Assembly: GCA_947629215.1 (NCBI GenBank)
Contig: CANRCU010000134.1
Span: 1-6,641 of the forward strand
Source of the DNA: an uncultured Clostridia bacterium
Lineage (GTDB): Bacteria > Bacillota > Clostridia > Lachnospirales > CAG-274
DNA length: 6,641 nucleotides
Direction of reading: 5' to 3'
Shown here piece by piece: positions 1 to 6,156 of this stretch. Position 1 is the stretch's first letter, and every line of letters starts with the position of its first letter. The notes beneath the pieces were generated by a model that was not told the DNA's origin, did not search any database, and was given only the letters and a program-made list of their open reading frames with translations. The translations under genes and the position numbers were made by a program.

Positions 1-306
1 GTGCCCTCTTATATAGAGGTTGTTGTCCCTTGCAAAGTTCGTCATATATATTGCGCTTCGCATAGAAGCCTCCGTTGTCGTCGGCTTAAATTCAGTACCG
101 TAGACAAAGCTGTTGAGCATATTCTTATATCCGTTCAGATACAGTTGCCGCTTGTCGCCTTTACTCCAGGTATGACTGCCCATCTCAGAGCCAAATATAA
201 ACTCACTTCTGGTCATATTGAGATCAACCTTTGCATCTTTTACCGGGTTTCCGTTCTCGTCCTGAACCTTCACCTTTATCGGACTTTTTCTGTACTTTTC
301 GATGCG
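1..306 (-). other. Start of GH10 catalytic domain (residues ~393-494 of the left-edge protein)
   Basis: The segment begins with the R-I-E-K-Y-R-K helix and a short beta-rich insert (I-K-V-K-V-Q-D-E-N-G-N-P-V) that precedes the barrel in many large bacterial GH10 proteins. It then reads F-I-F-G-S-E-M, N-S-F-V-Y-G-T-E-F-K, and finally N-F-A-R-D-N-N-L-Y-I-R-G-H. The last part aligns with the GH10 stretch 'fAk.ngl.vRGHtLvWH'. The usual E-N-x-x-K-W substrate-binding motif appears as G-T-E-F-K-P (462-467), so only the lysine is clearly kept. This is a hand alignment. Confidence 0.78.
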
Positions 307-1482
307 ACGGAGAGCCTCCTCACGCCACAGCGCATCGTCTTCCTGTCCGCGATAGCTCTCGGGCTTGACGATCTCCTTGTTGGTGTCGAGTCCGAGGTCG
401 GCCGGATTGATTTGTCTGCCGTAATTGGTAACGGTAACCTCCGCAACCTCAATGGTCTGATAATTGTATCCAACCCTAATCTTTATTCCCACATTTCCGG
501 GGTCGCAGGCAATATTGCTTGAAAATACATATTCAAGTTTTCTCCATTCTGCAGAGACTGTTTCGTCAGGAGAGAAGTATATCTTCTTCCAGGTTCCCTC
601 CTCCTCTATACAAATCTCAGTTGTGGCAAAACCGCTCTCGTCCACGGCTTCGGTATACCTTACCCACATAGAAAATACGCACACATCGCCGACGTTTATC
701 GGCTTCTGGCTTGAAAACGCAAACTGGTTGTTGTAATAAACCGTCGGACGAGATAGGTTTTCAATCTCAAACGCCTTATCAAACCTTCCACCATCCGGGG
801 TTACTACTTCTGCTCTGATTTCACCGCCCGTATAGTATGCGCCCGTCTCAATCGCCTTGTCAAAGTCAAGAAGCTTCTCGCCCTCATAGTCCTTGAGAAC
901 CTCGTCTATGTCGACTGCCTGTTCTTCCTCTTCTTCCTTTTCCTCAACAGCCAACTTTTTAAAATCAAAGCTAATCTCCGCTTTGCCTTTCATCTTTACA
1001 TCCAATCCGTTTATAAATTGGAAATAATACAGCGGGACAAACACCTCGTTATCCGTGCCGACCGTTTTTTTGCCGAGTTCAAGCGGAATATCGTCATAAT
1101 ACGCCACATCGTAATCGGGTATGATACACGCAGGCGCGCCGTTCACATCGCCGAAATACGCACCGCACCAGTCGGTATCCCTCGTCCTGTCCTGCCAGCC
1201 GATATAAAAGCCGAGCTTTTCAAAAAACTCCTTTGCAGGCAGCATAATCTCTCCGCCGTCAACATATGGCGCGGTTAAGAAGCTGAGATTTTTCCCGTTT
1301 ACAGATACGGAGATCATCCCGTCCGTCACATCCGCATCAACAGCAAAGCGGTCGCGCGCGACAATTCTGTACCACGGTTCATTCTCAGGGCTGAGTCCGC
1401 TGTACTCCGCGGCAAAGGCGCCGATTGGAACGGCGGCAAAAATCATTGCCGTAAGCAAAGCCATCAATTTCTTAAAAATCAT
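1..1482 (-). CDS. Secreted GH10 endo-1,4-beta-xylanase-like protein with CBM4_9 domain, N-terminal part (3' end outside window)
   Basis: The frame is open from an ATG at 1482 to the left edge: 494 codons with no stop. AGGTGG lies 7 nt upstream and fixes the start. Residues 1-24 form a signal peptide (two lysines, hydrophobic core, A-F-A cleavage site). Residues about 54-175 resemble the copper amine oxidase N-terminal-like domain (V-N-G; an I-M-L-P-A-K-E-F-F-E-K-L-G stretch), followed by a Glu-rich linker (178-190). Residues about 200-354 match a CBM4_9/CBM22-type xylan-binding domain, with the typical GDV, EW and GYNYQTIEVAEVTVTNYG features. From about 393 comes the RIEKYRKSPIKVKVQDENG lead-in found in many bacterial GH10 enzymes, and the window ends exactly at the conserved R-G-H of the first part of the GH10 barrel. 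Family role: cleavage of the xylan backbone outside the cell. Both catalytic glutamates should lie beyond the edge, so activity is unproven. It is the last gene of the operon visible here, 32 nt after its neighbour. Confidence 0.87.
   Translation of the reverse strand, partial: MIFKKLMALLTAMIFAAVPIGAFAAEYSGLSPENEPWYRIVARDRFAVDADVTDGMISVSVNGKNLSFLTAPYVDGGEIMLPAKEFFEKLGFYIGWQDRTRDTDWCGAYFGDVNGAPACIIPDYDVAYYDDIPLELGKKTVGTDNEVFVPLYYFQFINGLDVKMKGKAEISFDFKKLAVEEKEEEEEQAVDIDEVLKDYEGEKLLDFDKAIETGAYYTGGEIRAEVVTPDGGRFDKAFEIENLSRPTVYYNNQFAFSSQKPINVGDVCVFSMWVRYTEAVDESGFATTEICIEEEGTWKKIYFSPDETVSAEWRKLEYVFSSNIACDPGNVGIKIRVGYNYQTIEVAEVTVTNYGRQINPADLGLDTNKEIVKPESYRGQEDDALWREEALRRIEKYRKSPIKVKVQDENGNPVKDAKVDLNMTRSEFIFGSEMGSHTWSKGDKRQLYLNGYKNMLNSFVYGTEFKPTTTEASMRSAIYMTNFARDNNLYIRGH
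421..885 (-). other. CBM4_9/CBM22-like carbohydrate-binding domain (residues ~200-354)
   Basis: This is a jelly-roll type binding domain placed directly before the GH10 catalytic part. Visible hallmarks in order are F-D-K-A-F-E-I, V-G-D-V-C-V-F-S-M-W-V-R (the G-D then aromatic/Arg strand), A-E-W-R-K-L-E-Y-V-F and V-G-Y-N-Y-Q-T-I-E-V-A-E-V. The last stretch is very close to the terminal strand of xylan-binding modules attached to GH10 enzymes. Its likely job is to hold the enzyme on xylan or another beta-glycan; the ligand is inferred from the family and the fusion. Confidence 0.82.
958..1323 (-). other. Copper amine oxidase N-terminal-like domain (residues ~54-175)
   Basis: After the signal peptide comes I-S-V-S-V-N-G-K, then P-Y-V-D-G-G-E-I-M-L-P-A-K-E-F-F-E-K-L-G-F-Y-I-G-W, and later E-V-F-V-P-L-Y-Y-F. 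The 'VNG...l..P.....g.imVPlr.f.e.LG..v.Wd' pattern is typical of the copper amine oxidase N-like domain common in secreted Bacillota proteins. In those proteins it is thought to be a cell-wall-facing or structural module, not a copper enzyme. About 40 residues between the two halves are unusual, including a Trp-Cys-Gly-Ala-Tyr segment, so the match is good at the start and weaker toward the end. Confidence 0.6.
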
Positions 1483-1489
1483 TTCGTTT

Positions 1490-1495
1490 CCACCT
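1490..1495 (-). promoter_or_regulatory. Ribosome binding site of the GH10 gene
   Basis: AGGTGG on the minus strand ends 7 nt before the ATG at 1482. It lies in the 32-nt gap after the stop codon of the upstream gene, which fits translation from a shared transcript. Confidence 0.8.
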
Positions 1496-1514
1496 TTCTG
1501 TTGCACCGATCAAA

Positions 1515-4007
1515 TTAGCTAAAATCCACCGCATCTGCGTATGCGTTCAGCGAATCCCTGTCATCAACCGCGACTACTCTGATAAATCTCCCCTGTGCGT
1601 CGGGAATGTTTACGGTCGCGCTAAGCGTTTTAACACCCGTTATCTGCGTGTCCGTTACAGCCGATACACTCTCAATCTCATAATCGTCTTTTGTGCCTTT
1701 CATTACTGCAACAATCAAGGTTGCCGTTACCGCAGCGCTGTCATCGGAATTGTTTATGTCAGCGGTAACGGTGTTATCTCCGTTTTGAAGCGTTCCGCCG
1801 ACAAGCGTAATATTGTTTGCTGATACCGCTCCGCCGCCCACAAATGAGAACTTTCTTGTAAACGAATACTTAGCGTCCGTTACCGTGGCATATCGAAGTC
1901 CGCCTATAGTGACATTATACAACCCGCCGCTCTGAACTTTGCTGAAATCCATGGTGAGCTTTTTATTGGTTCGGTCAAGGGATACCGAATTAACCTCCGC
2001 GCCGTTGTCTATTGCAATATCTTCTTTGGCAATCGCCGCCATCTCTTTATCAAATTCCATCGTAAACTTGTAATTCGGCACATATTCCTCACCGTTTGCA
2101 AAGTTTTGATTTACGAGTTTTGGTTCTATCGCATTATAGGTTACAACAGGATTCCAGTAGAGCGAGTTGCCCCACCAGTTGCCCTTAGCGGAAATTTCAA
2201 AATGCAGCTTATCGCCCTCAGAAATGTCAAGATTAAACGGCTCAAATTCCTGCTCCTTGTTGGCGTTATCCTTTTGCGCGACATATTCAAACGAAAACGA
2301 GCCGCCGCCCTCGGGCCAAACCTGAACGTCGTTTTTGAATATCTTCATATCGGGGCTGTTTTTATTGCTTGCGCTCATACCGCCCCACACTTTGCTCTCG
2401 CGATTCGGGTCTGCAGCAGAAATTGTTACAATACCCGAATTCGGTGCGGTAAAGGTTCTGACAGCACTCTCATTGGCGTTACCCGAAGAGGATGCATGCG
2501 CGGCGTTCTGCGGAATCATAATAAATTTCCCAACAGCAAGTCTCTGGTTTTCGCTCGTCTTGGTATACGCCTGACCCGCCACATACGATGTTTCACCGTC
2601 GGGAATTCTCATACCTAAGTTTACATAAGTGTTGGTCGGCAAATCCGCATACCCCGTTAAAGCATCCTTGTATTGCCAGCGCCATATAGGGTCGCTGTTT
2701 TTATTTGCTGCGTCAAACGAGTCGGACGCTCGGTATCTGTATCTTTCACCCTCAACCTCAAATATAACGGGATCACTCTCGTTTTGCAATACAGCGCTTA
2801 TTTCGTCGCTTTTAATTTCCTCAAAAACCTTAACACAGAACTTAGTACCGGGGACAAATTGTTCCTCTCTGTCTGTTTTTGACAAGACAGCCTTATATAT
2901 TCCCGCAGATTGGTTTACGGTATCAAGTCTTTCTATTACAAACGGAGTTGCCTCCTCGTTCTCTATATAGAGCTTCAGGTTCTCCTTTGCCATATTCGCC
3001 TTGTTCGTGGTAAAGGTGAGTTCTCCGCTTTCTCTGTCATAGCTTACATCGCTGACCACGGGCTTATCGTCCGCATAGACGACAACAGGCGTCCATTTTA
3101 CATAATGTTCTCCCGAAACAGTCGGCATATTGGTTCCCGTATTGTAGGTTGCAAAGTGAATTTCCTGCCCCGCCTCTACCTCTGTCACTACGGTAGTATA
3201 CGCCTTTTCGCCGATTGAGTTCATCTCCGTATTACCCGTGAGGGCTATCGAGCCACTGTTATTTCCGTTTGCCCCAACCTTATATTTATTTACGTTGTAG
3301 GTTATCTTACCCCCGCTGCCGATAGACGACTTAATATTTTCTTTTGTGGTAAGAAAAACTCTGCCCGCCTTGGGAGCAGTGAACTGATAGTCCAAAACCA
3401 AACTGTGTTCCGTGTTTTTGTCATCGCCGAAATATATTGACATCAGCATATCGCCGTCCGCGTTTTGCGCGACAAACGACGTATCCAAAAGCTGCTCGTC
3501 CGCATAATCTTTTTGCGCATCGGACAGAATAAAATATCCCTTTTTAATATCACCCGTAAAAGCGTTTCCGGGAATTTCTTCTTTATAATATGCGCTTACA
3601 GCAGTCGAATTTGAGATGCGACCCTTATCTGTAAAAACGGCAATCGGATTTCCTGATTTCTTTCCTGCGGCCTTCCAAATATCCGTCTCGTCTAAGTTCG
3701 CAACATATACATTGCGCGACTCGTCTGCAAACGCGGTAATATCGTTCGTCGCAAGAGTCGTCATTTTGGTCGAATTGCCGATTTCAATCTCCGCCGCTGC
3801 TGCGTCTTCCGAAACAGCCTCATTTTCCGAAATAACTTCATCGCCTGAGGCGGCTTCATTTACCGAAAGCGCTATTCCGGAAGCTGCATCCTCAGTTTCT
3901 GATATCTCCGTCAAGTCCGTATTATCCGCAAAAATTATGCCGCTGAGAATTAAGCTCATTGAGAGCAGAGCGGCTAAAATAACGGAAAATTTTCTTTTCA
4001 TCTTCAT
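1515..4007 (-). CDS. Large secreted multi-domain protein with two carbohydrate-binding-like modules and an SbsA-type Ig-like domain
   Basis: This is a complete 830-residue protein of unknown function. GGAGG lies 7 nt before the chosen ATG; a second in-frame ATG at codon 3 is spaced less well. Residues 1-27 form a signal peptide. Residues 29-80 are an acidic, Ala/Ser/Glu-rich, probably disordered segment. Module A (about 97-311) and module B (about 422-624) share F-T-A-P-x-x-G, a G-Q or G-D turn, and W-[TN]-P-V-V-x-Y. Between them, 313-418 is an Ig/FnIII-like spacer. Residues 625-725 (N-Y-K-F-T-M-E-F-D-K-E-M; G-G-L-Y-N-V-T-I) look like an SbsA Ig-like (Big_5) domain, and 726-830 like a terminal Ig-like domain. 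No catalytic motif, dockerin, SLH repeat or LPxTG signal was seen. It parallels the 686-residue protein encoded just upstream and lies next to a xylanase-like gene. Extracellular glycan binding or a scaffold/adhesin role is the best guess, by inference only. Confidence 0.9.
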   Translation of the reverse strand: MKMKRKFSVILAALLSMSLILSGIIFADNTDLTEISETEDAASGIALSVNEAASGDEVISENEAVSEDAAAAEIEIGNSTKMTTLATNDITAFADESRNVYVANLDETDIWKAAGKKSGNPIAVFTDKGRISNSTAVSAYYKEEIPGNAFTGDIKKGYFILSDAQKDYADEQLLDTSFVAQNADGDMLMSIYFGDDKNTEHSLVLDYQFTAPKAGRVFLTTKENIKSSIGSGGKITYNVNKYKVGANGNNSGSIALTGNTEMNSIGEKAYTTVVTEVEAGQEIHFATYNTGTNMPTVSGEHYVKWTPVVVYADDKPVVSDVSYDRESGELTFTTNKANMAKENLKLYIENEEATPFVIERLDTVNQSAGIYKAVLSKTDREEQFVPGTKFCVKVFEEIKSDEISAVLQNESDPVIFEVEGERYRYRASDSFDAANKNSDPIWRWQYKDALTGYADLPTNTYVNLGMRIPDGETSYVAGQAYTKTSENQRLAVGKFIMIPQNAAHASSSGNANESAVRTFTAPNSGIVTISAADPNRESKVWGGMSASNKNSPDMKIFKNDVQVWPEGGGSFSFEYVAQKDNANKEQEFEPFNLDISEGDKLHFEISAKGNWWGNSLYWNPVVTYNAIEPKLVNQNFANGEEYVPNYKFTMEFDKEMAAIAKEDIAIDNGAEVNSVSLDRTNKKLTMDFSKVQSGGLYNVTIGGLRYATVTDAKYSFTRKFSFVGGGAVSANNITLVGGTLQNGDNTVTADINNSDDSAAVTATLIVAVMKGTKDDYEIESVSAVTDTQITGVKTLSATVNIPDAQGRFIRVVAVDDRDSLNAYADAVDFS
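1518..1832 (-). other. C-terminal Ig-like domain of the 830-residue protein
   Basis: Residues 726-830 are beta-rich: V-T-A-T-L-I-V-A-V-M-K-G-T in the middle, then L-S-A-T-V-N-I-P-D, and a final R-V-V-A-V-D-D-R-D-S-L. The strand order resembles the terminal domains of the 686-residue and right-edge proteins, but the ending lacks their LKPLT motif. It is probably a structural spacer. Confidence 0.5.
1833..2135 (-). other. SbsA Ig-like (Big_5-type) domain in the 830-residue protein
   Basis: Residues about 625-725 follow the usual pattern of this domain: a P-x-x-G/N-x-x-Y segment, F-T-M-E-F-D-K-E-M (the common 'i.f.FskpMd' strand), I-A-I-D-N-G, L-T-M-D-F, and L-Y-N-V-T-I-G-G-L. It is an all-beta spacer common in S-layer and surface proteins of Bacillota. 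The paralogue encoded upstream has no equivalent. Confidence 0.65.
2136..2744 (-). repeat. Protein module copy B of the 830-residue protein (residues ~422-624)
   Basis: This is one of four related module copies encoded in the window. It begins R-Y-R-A-S-D-S-F with D-P-I-W-R-W-Q-Y, has the F-T-A-P-N-S-G turn (519-525), a V-W-P segment (563-565), E-G-D-K-L-H-F (597-603), and ends Y-W-N-P-V-V-T-Y (617-624). The many aromatics and a TAP-x-x-G beta turn suggest a beta-sandwich of the carbohydrate-binding type. I cannot assign it to a numbered CBM family. Confidence 0.68.
3072..3719 (-). repeat. Protein module copy A of the 830-residue protein (residues ~97-312)
   Basis: The module starts near D-I-W-K-A-A-G-K-K, continues with G-Y-F-I-L-S and S-F-V-A-Q-N-A-D-G, has F-T-A-P-K-A-G (209-215), Y-N-V-N-K-Y, A-G-Q-E-I-H-F, and ends W-T-P-V-V-V-Y-A-D-D (305-314). 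It is clearly closer to module A of the 686-residue protein than to module B of its own chain. Confidence 0.72.
3768..3923 (-). other. Acidic Ala/Ser/Glu-rich low-complexity segment (residues 29-80)
   Basis: Directly after the signal peptide lies a run almost wholly made of A, S, E, D, N, V, I and G. It contains quasi-repeats such as S-V-N-E-A-A-S-G-D-E, then S-E-N-E-A-V-S-E-D-A. It is probably a disordered, negatively charged stalk or linker. The 686-residue paralogue has only a short version (about residues 24-36), so the segment expanded in one copy. Confidence 0.7.
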
Positions 4008-4014
4008 TCATATG

Positions 4015-4019
4015 CCTCC
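4015..4019 (-). promoter_or_regulatory. Ribosome binding site of the 830-residue protein gene
   Basis: GGAGG on the minus strand ends 7 nt before the ATG at 4007. Another ATG at 4012-4010 lies only 2 nt after the GGAGG and in another frame, so it should not be used. The ATG at codon 3 (4001) would leave 13 nt. This spacing decides the start. Confidence 0.85.
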
Positions 4020-4032
4020 GTTTTTGAATAAT

Positions 4033-4066
4033 GGGCGGATGCCCTTGTTGCAACGCACATCCGCCC
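4033..4066 (-). other. Intercistronic GC-rich hairpin
   Basis: A perfect 9-bp inverted repeat (GGGCGGATG paired with CATCCGCCC) encloses a 16-nt loop that itself contains the palindrome GTTGCAAC. It fills the gap between the two paralogous genes. On the minus transcript it is followed by AUUAUUCAAAAA, not a U tract, so it is not a standard intrinsic terminator. It could be a weak terminator, an RNA processing or stabilising structure that sets the ratio of the flanking messages, or a protein-binding site. Confidence 0.6.
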
Positions 4067-4088
4067 TTACACCATCCTAAAATATAAA

Positions 4089-6149
4089 TTATTTTATCTC
4101 TTTTAACACACTTGTCAGCGGTTTTAAGGAGCCGTTCAAGCCGCCTTCTGCGGTTCCCTCCCAAAGGAATACCTTGGCGGAGGCTACATCGCCGGGCAAA
4201 CTGCTCACCGGAATATCTACATTCTTTGTCTCCGGCAAAGCGAGAGCTAAATCCTCACCCAAAGCGGCCTTCGCCAAAGAGCCGTCCGCATTGTAAAATG
4301 CGACAATCGGAATTGCGTGGATTGTATCTTCGCCAAACCTCCGACGCTCCGCCGTCACCTTTACCTTTGAGCAGTCTGCCAAATCACTCTTTTCGGTTAT
4401 TTCGGTTTCAGTCGCCGTGTCCTCGCCCTCGGCGGGTATAATCTTGATAAACTCCGCACTCGCGGCAAACTCATCAATATATGTCACAACGGGGTTAAAC
4501 CGCACATATGAGTAATTCTGACCTATATAACCGTCGGTATATACCTCCGCATATATCTTGTCACCCTTGCTGACCTCAATTTCCATCGGGCTGAACTCCG
4601 TCTCACCGTTGTTGTCCTTGTTCAGCCTTATCAGCTCGCCCTCCTGTTTTCGGTCTTGTCCGACAACCTGCTTGGATATTTTCACAACCATATAATTATC
4701 CCCGTTTGCCACGCCCGAGGTTATTTTATTTGAACCGTCATCCACACTCATCTGCTCCAATTTTATCTTTCCCGCATACGGAGCAGTAAAGACCTTTGCC
4801 AAAGCTTCGTTTCCGCTGTGTCCCGTTTCAAAAACCCACATATAATTGTTGTCGATAAAGCTCGCCCTGTAAGTAGCATTGTTTTCTATTGTCTCGGCAG
4901 TCGACTGATAAACATTCTTGCCGTAATAACTGCCGGTGGCAAGATTAGCTTGTTGTGTAAGCGTCGTTATCTGTGTCAGCGGATTCCATATATCGCCTTT
5001 ATACGCAGTCCAAATTGTATCATTGCTATCCATCAAATAGTTGGCGGCGTTAAATCTGACCCTTTCGCCCGAGAGAGTAATCTCCAACACTTCGGTAGTT
5101 AAATTATGCGTTTTTCCCTCGGCATAGGTAATATTTTTAACTAATTGCAAACAGTATGTCTCACCGGGCAAAAGCTTCGCCCTGCTCTCTTCCGCGATCT
5201 CTGCGCTGTACGGCGTTTTACCGTCAGCCGCAGTTCCGCCGGCAAAATTTGTAACTGTCAGCGGAGTCTTATCCTCGCCCTTTATATAGAGGTTTATGTT
5301 ATCCGCCGACAAGCTGCCGTTATTGCTCTTAAACGAAACATTTCCTTCGTTATCGAGCGTAAAATCTTCACAGCTTAAATCGTCTATATACGCAACAACC
5401 GGTGTCCACATTATATGGTGCTTTCCTTCACTTGATGTTCCGCTTGATTTATATGTACACAACATAATGTCCTGTCCCTCTTCTACAGTACATGTCCTGT
5501 TCGTAAATTCACTTCCTTTATTCGCTGCTTGCGCATCTGTATTATTGCTTCCATAGGCATCTTTTAAAGTATTTGCACCGCTGTTGCTGCCGTTTTGATT
5601 ATTATAAACATTTACATTATAAGCCATAGTATTATATGCAGGGGTATTTGACATGACTTTGCCATCTCCCGCTGCCGCAATTAAAATTTTACCCGCTCTC
5701 GGCGCTCTAAACCTATATCCAACAACATGAGTCTCACTGTAGCCAACAGAAAGTATCGTTTCGCCGTTATGGTTCTGTGCGATAAAGGGCGTGTTCAAAA
5801 GCGTTGAATCGCTTTTATCTTTATCGGTTTCCGACAGCAAAAAGTACCCCTTTACTATCGTGCCCAAATCGCCGTCGTTAAGATTTAAATTTTCTTTATA
5901 ATACATTTTTAATGAACTTTCGGCAACCGACATTCCGTCTGTAAACGACCCTGTCGGAAAGCTTATGGTGCTTCCGGTTTTTTTCGCAGCGGGCGCCCAA
6001 ACCGAGAAATTGGGATCATCCAAATTCATCGTAAAAACATCTTGATTTGCATTTGTATCAGCCGCCTCGCCCGTTTCCTCCGCATGCACAAATACTGTTG
6101 TACCGAACAGCATAGCCATTATCAATACCATACTTAATAATTTTTTCAT
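4089..6149 (-). CDS. Large secreted multi-domain protein with two carbohydrate-binding-like modules; paralogue of the 830-residue protein
   Basis: This is a complete 686-residue protein of unknown function. The start is set by GAGGTG 7 nt upstream and a clear signal peptide (M-K-K-L-L..., cleavage near V-H-A at 21-23). Module A spans about 36-257 and module B about 364-557. Both carry the A-P-x-x-G turn, a G-Q or G-D turn and [WF]-[TN]-P-V-V-x-Y; module B has Phe (551) in place of the Trp. An Ig/FnIII-like spacer lies at 258-362 and includes N-I-N-L-Y-I-K-G-E-D-K-T-P, which matches N-L-K-L-Y-I-E-N-E-E-A-T-P in the paralogue. The last ~120 residues form an Ig-like domain ending A-K-V-F-L-W ... 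S-L-K-P-L-T, a C-terminal type I associate with secreted clostridial glycan-active proteins. No catalytic residues or wall-anchor signal were seen. It lies 79 nt after the right-edge gene and 81 nt before its paralogue, all in one direction. A glycan-binding extracellular role is inferred from architecture and neighbours. Confidence 0.9.
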   Translation of the reverse strand: MKKLLSMVLIMAMLFGTTVFVHAEETGEAADTNANQDVFTMNLDDPNFSVWAPAAKKTGSTISFPTGSFTDGMSVAESSLKMYYKENLNLNDGDLGTIVKGYFLLSETDKDKSDSTLLNTPFIAQNHNGETILSVGYSETHVVGYRFRAPRAGKILIAAAGDGKVMSNTPAYNTMAYNVNVYNNQNGSNSGANTLKDAYGSNNTDAQAANKGSEFTNRTCTVEEGQDIMLCTYKSSGTSSEGKHHIMWTPVVAYIDDLSCEDFTLDNEGNVSFKSNNGSLSADNINLYIKGEDKTPLTVTNFAGGTAADGKTPYSAEIAEESRAKLLPGETYCLQLVKNITYAEGKTHNLTTEVLEITLSGERVRFNAANYLMDSNDTIWTAYKGDIWNPLTQITTLTQQANLATGSYYGKNVYQSTAETIENNATYRASFIDNNYMWVFETGHSGNEALAKVFTAPYAGKIKLEQMSVDDGSNKITSGVANGDNYMVVKISKQVVGQDRKQEGELIRLNKDNNGETEFSPMEIEVSKGDKIYAEVYTDGYIGQNYSYVRFNPVVTYIDEFAASAEFIKIIPAEGEDTATETEITEKSDLADCSKVKVTAERRRFGEDTIHAIPIVAFYNADGSLAKAALGEDLALALPETKNVDIPVSSLPGDVASAKVFLWEGTAEGGLNGSLKPLTSVLKEIK
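4092..4463 (-). other. C-terminal Ig-like domain with 'LW...LKPLT' ending (686-residue protein)
   Basis: Residues about 563-686 read as beta strands: K-V-K-V-T-A, I-P-I-V-A-F-Y-N-A-D-G-S-L, K-N-V-D-I-P-V, and A-K-V-F-L-W-E-G followed by S-L-K-P-L-T-S-V. The right-edge protein ends the same way (I-Y-D-D-D-E-N-R-L; I-K-A-A-I-W-N-K-G-N-I-K-P-L-T), so the domain is shared within the operon. A Gly-rich insert (about 664-673) lengthens the W-to-LKPLT loop here. Confidence 0.6.
4479..5060 (-). repeat. Protein module copy B of the 686-residue protein (residues ~364-557)
   Basis: The module starts V-R-F-N-A-A-N-Y with D-T-I-W-T-A-Y, matching Y-R-A-S-D-S-F and D-P-I-W-R-W of the other B copy. It has F-T-A-P-Y-A-G (454-460), K-G-D-K-I-Y-A-E-V (528-536) and R-F-N-P-V-V-T-Y (550-557). 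The V-W-P segment of the other B copy is not evident, so the two B modules differ in their middle part. Confidence 0.65.
5379..6044 (-). repeat. Protein module copy A of the 686-residue protein (residues ~36-257)
   Basis: Its landmarks follow the same order as module A of the paralogue: V-W-A-P-A-A-K-K-T-G-S, G-Y-F-L-L-S, P-F-I-A-Q-N-H-N-G-E, F-R-A-P-R-A-G (147-153), Y-N-V-N-V-Y, an Asn/Ser/Gly-rich loop, E-G-Q-D-I-M-L, and M-W-T-P-V-V-A-Y-I-D-D (247-257). Confidence 0.72.
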
Positions 6150-6156
6150 TACAAAA

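Noticed and set aside
1..522. Plus-strand open frame of 173 codons at the left edge.
   Set aside because: It lies opposite the GH10/CBM-coding frame, which has recognisable family motifs throughout; the plus frame has no recognisable domain and no upstream sequence to judge a start.
3616..4080. Plus-strand open frame of 154 codons antisense to the start of the 830-residue protein gene.
   Set aside because: Its Ser/Ala-rich product is simply the antisense of the low-complexity Ala/Ser/Glu segment and signal peptide; I see no ribosome binding site or domain.
3922..4164. Minus-strand 80-codon frame spanning the gap and the start of the 830-residue protein gene, with an inner ATG at 4012.
   Set aside because: It overlaps two well-supported genes in another frame, crosses the hairpin, and its ATG at 4012 is only 2 nt from the GGAGG; the product looks random.
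11..5290. Repeated DNA string 'tatatagag' near 11, 2964 and 5283.
   Set aside because: It falls in coding sequence where each copy encodes L-Y-I; in two cases this is the shared spacer of the paralogues, and in the third a GH10 strand. It reflects protein sequence and chance, not a DNA element.
1515..6149. Dockerin, SLH, LPxTG or other wall-anchor signals in the two complete secreted proteins.
   Set aside because: I read both C-termini and found no duplicated Ca-binding dockerin loop, SLH motif, or sortase motif followed by a hydrophobic tail.
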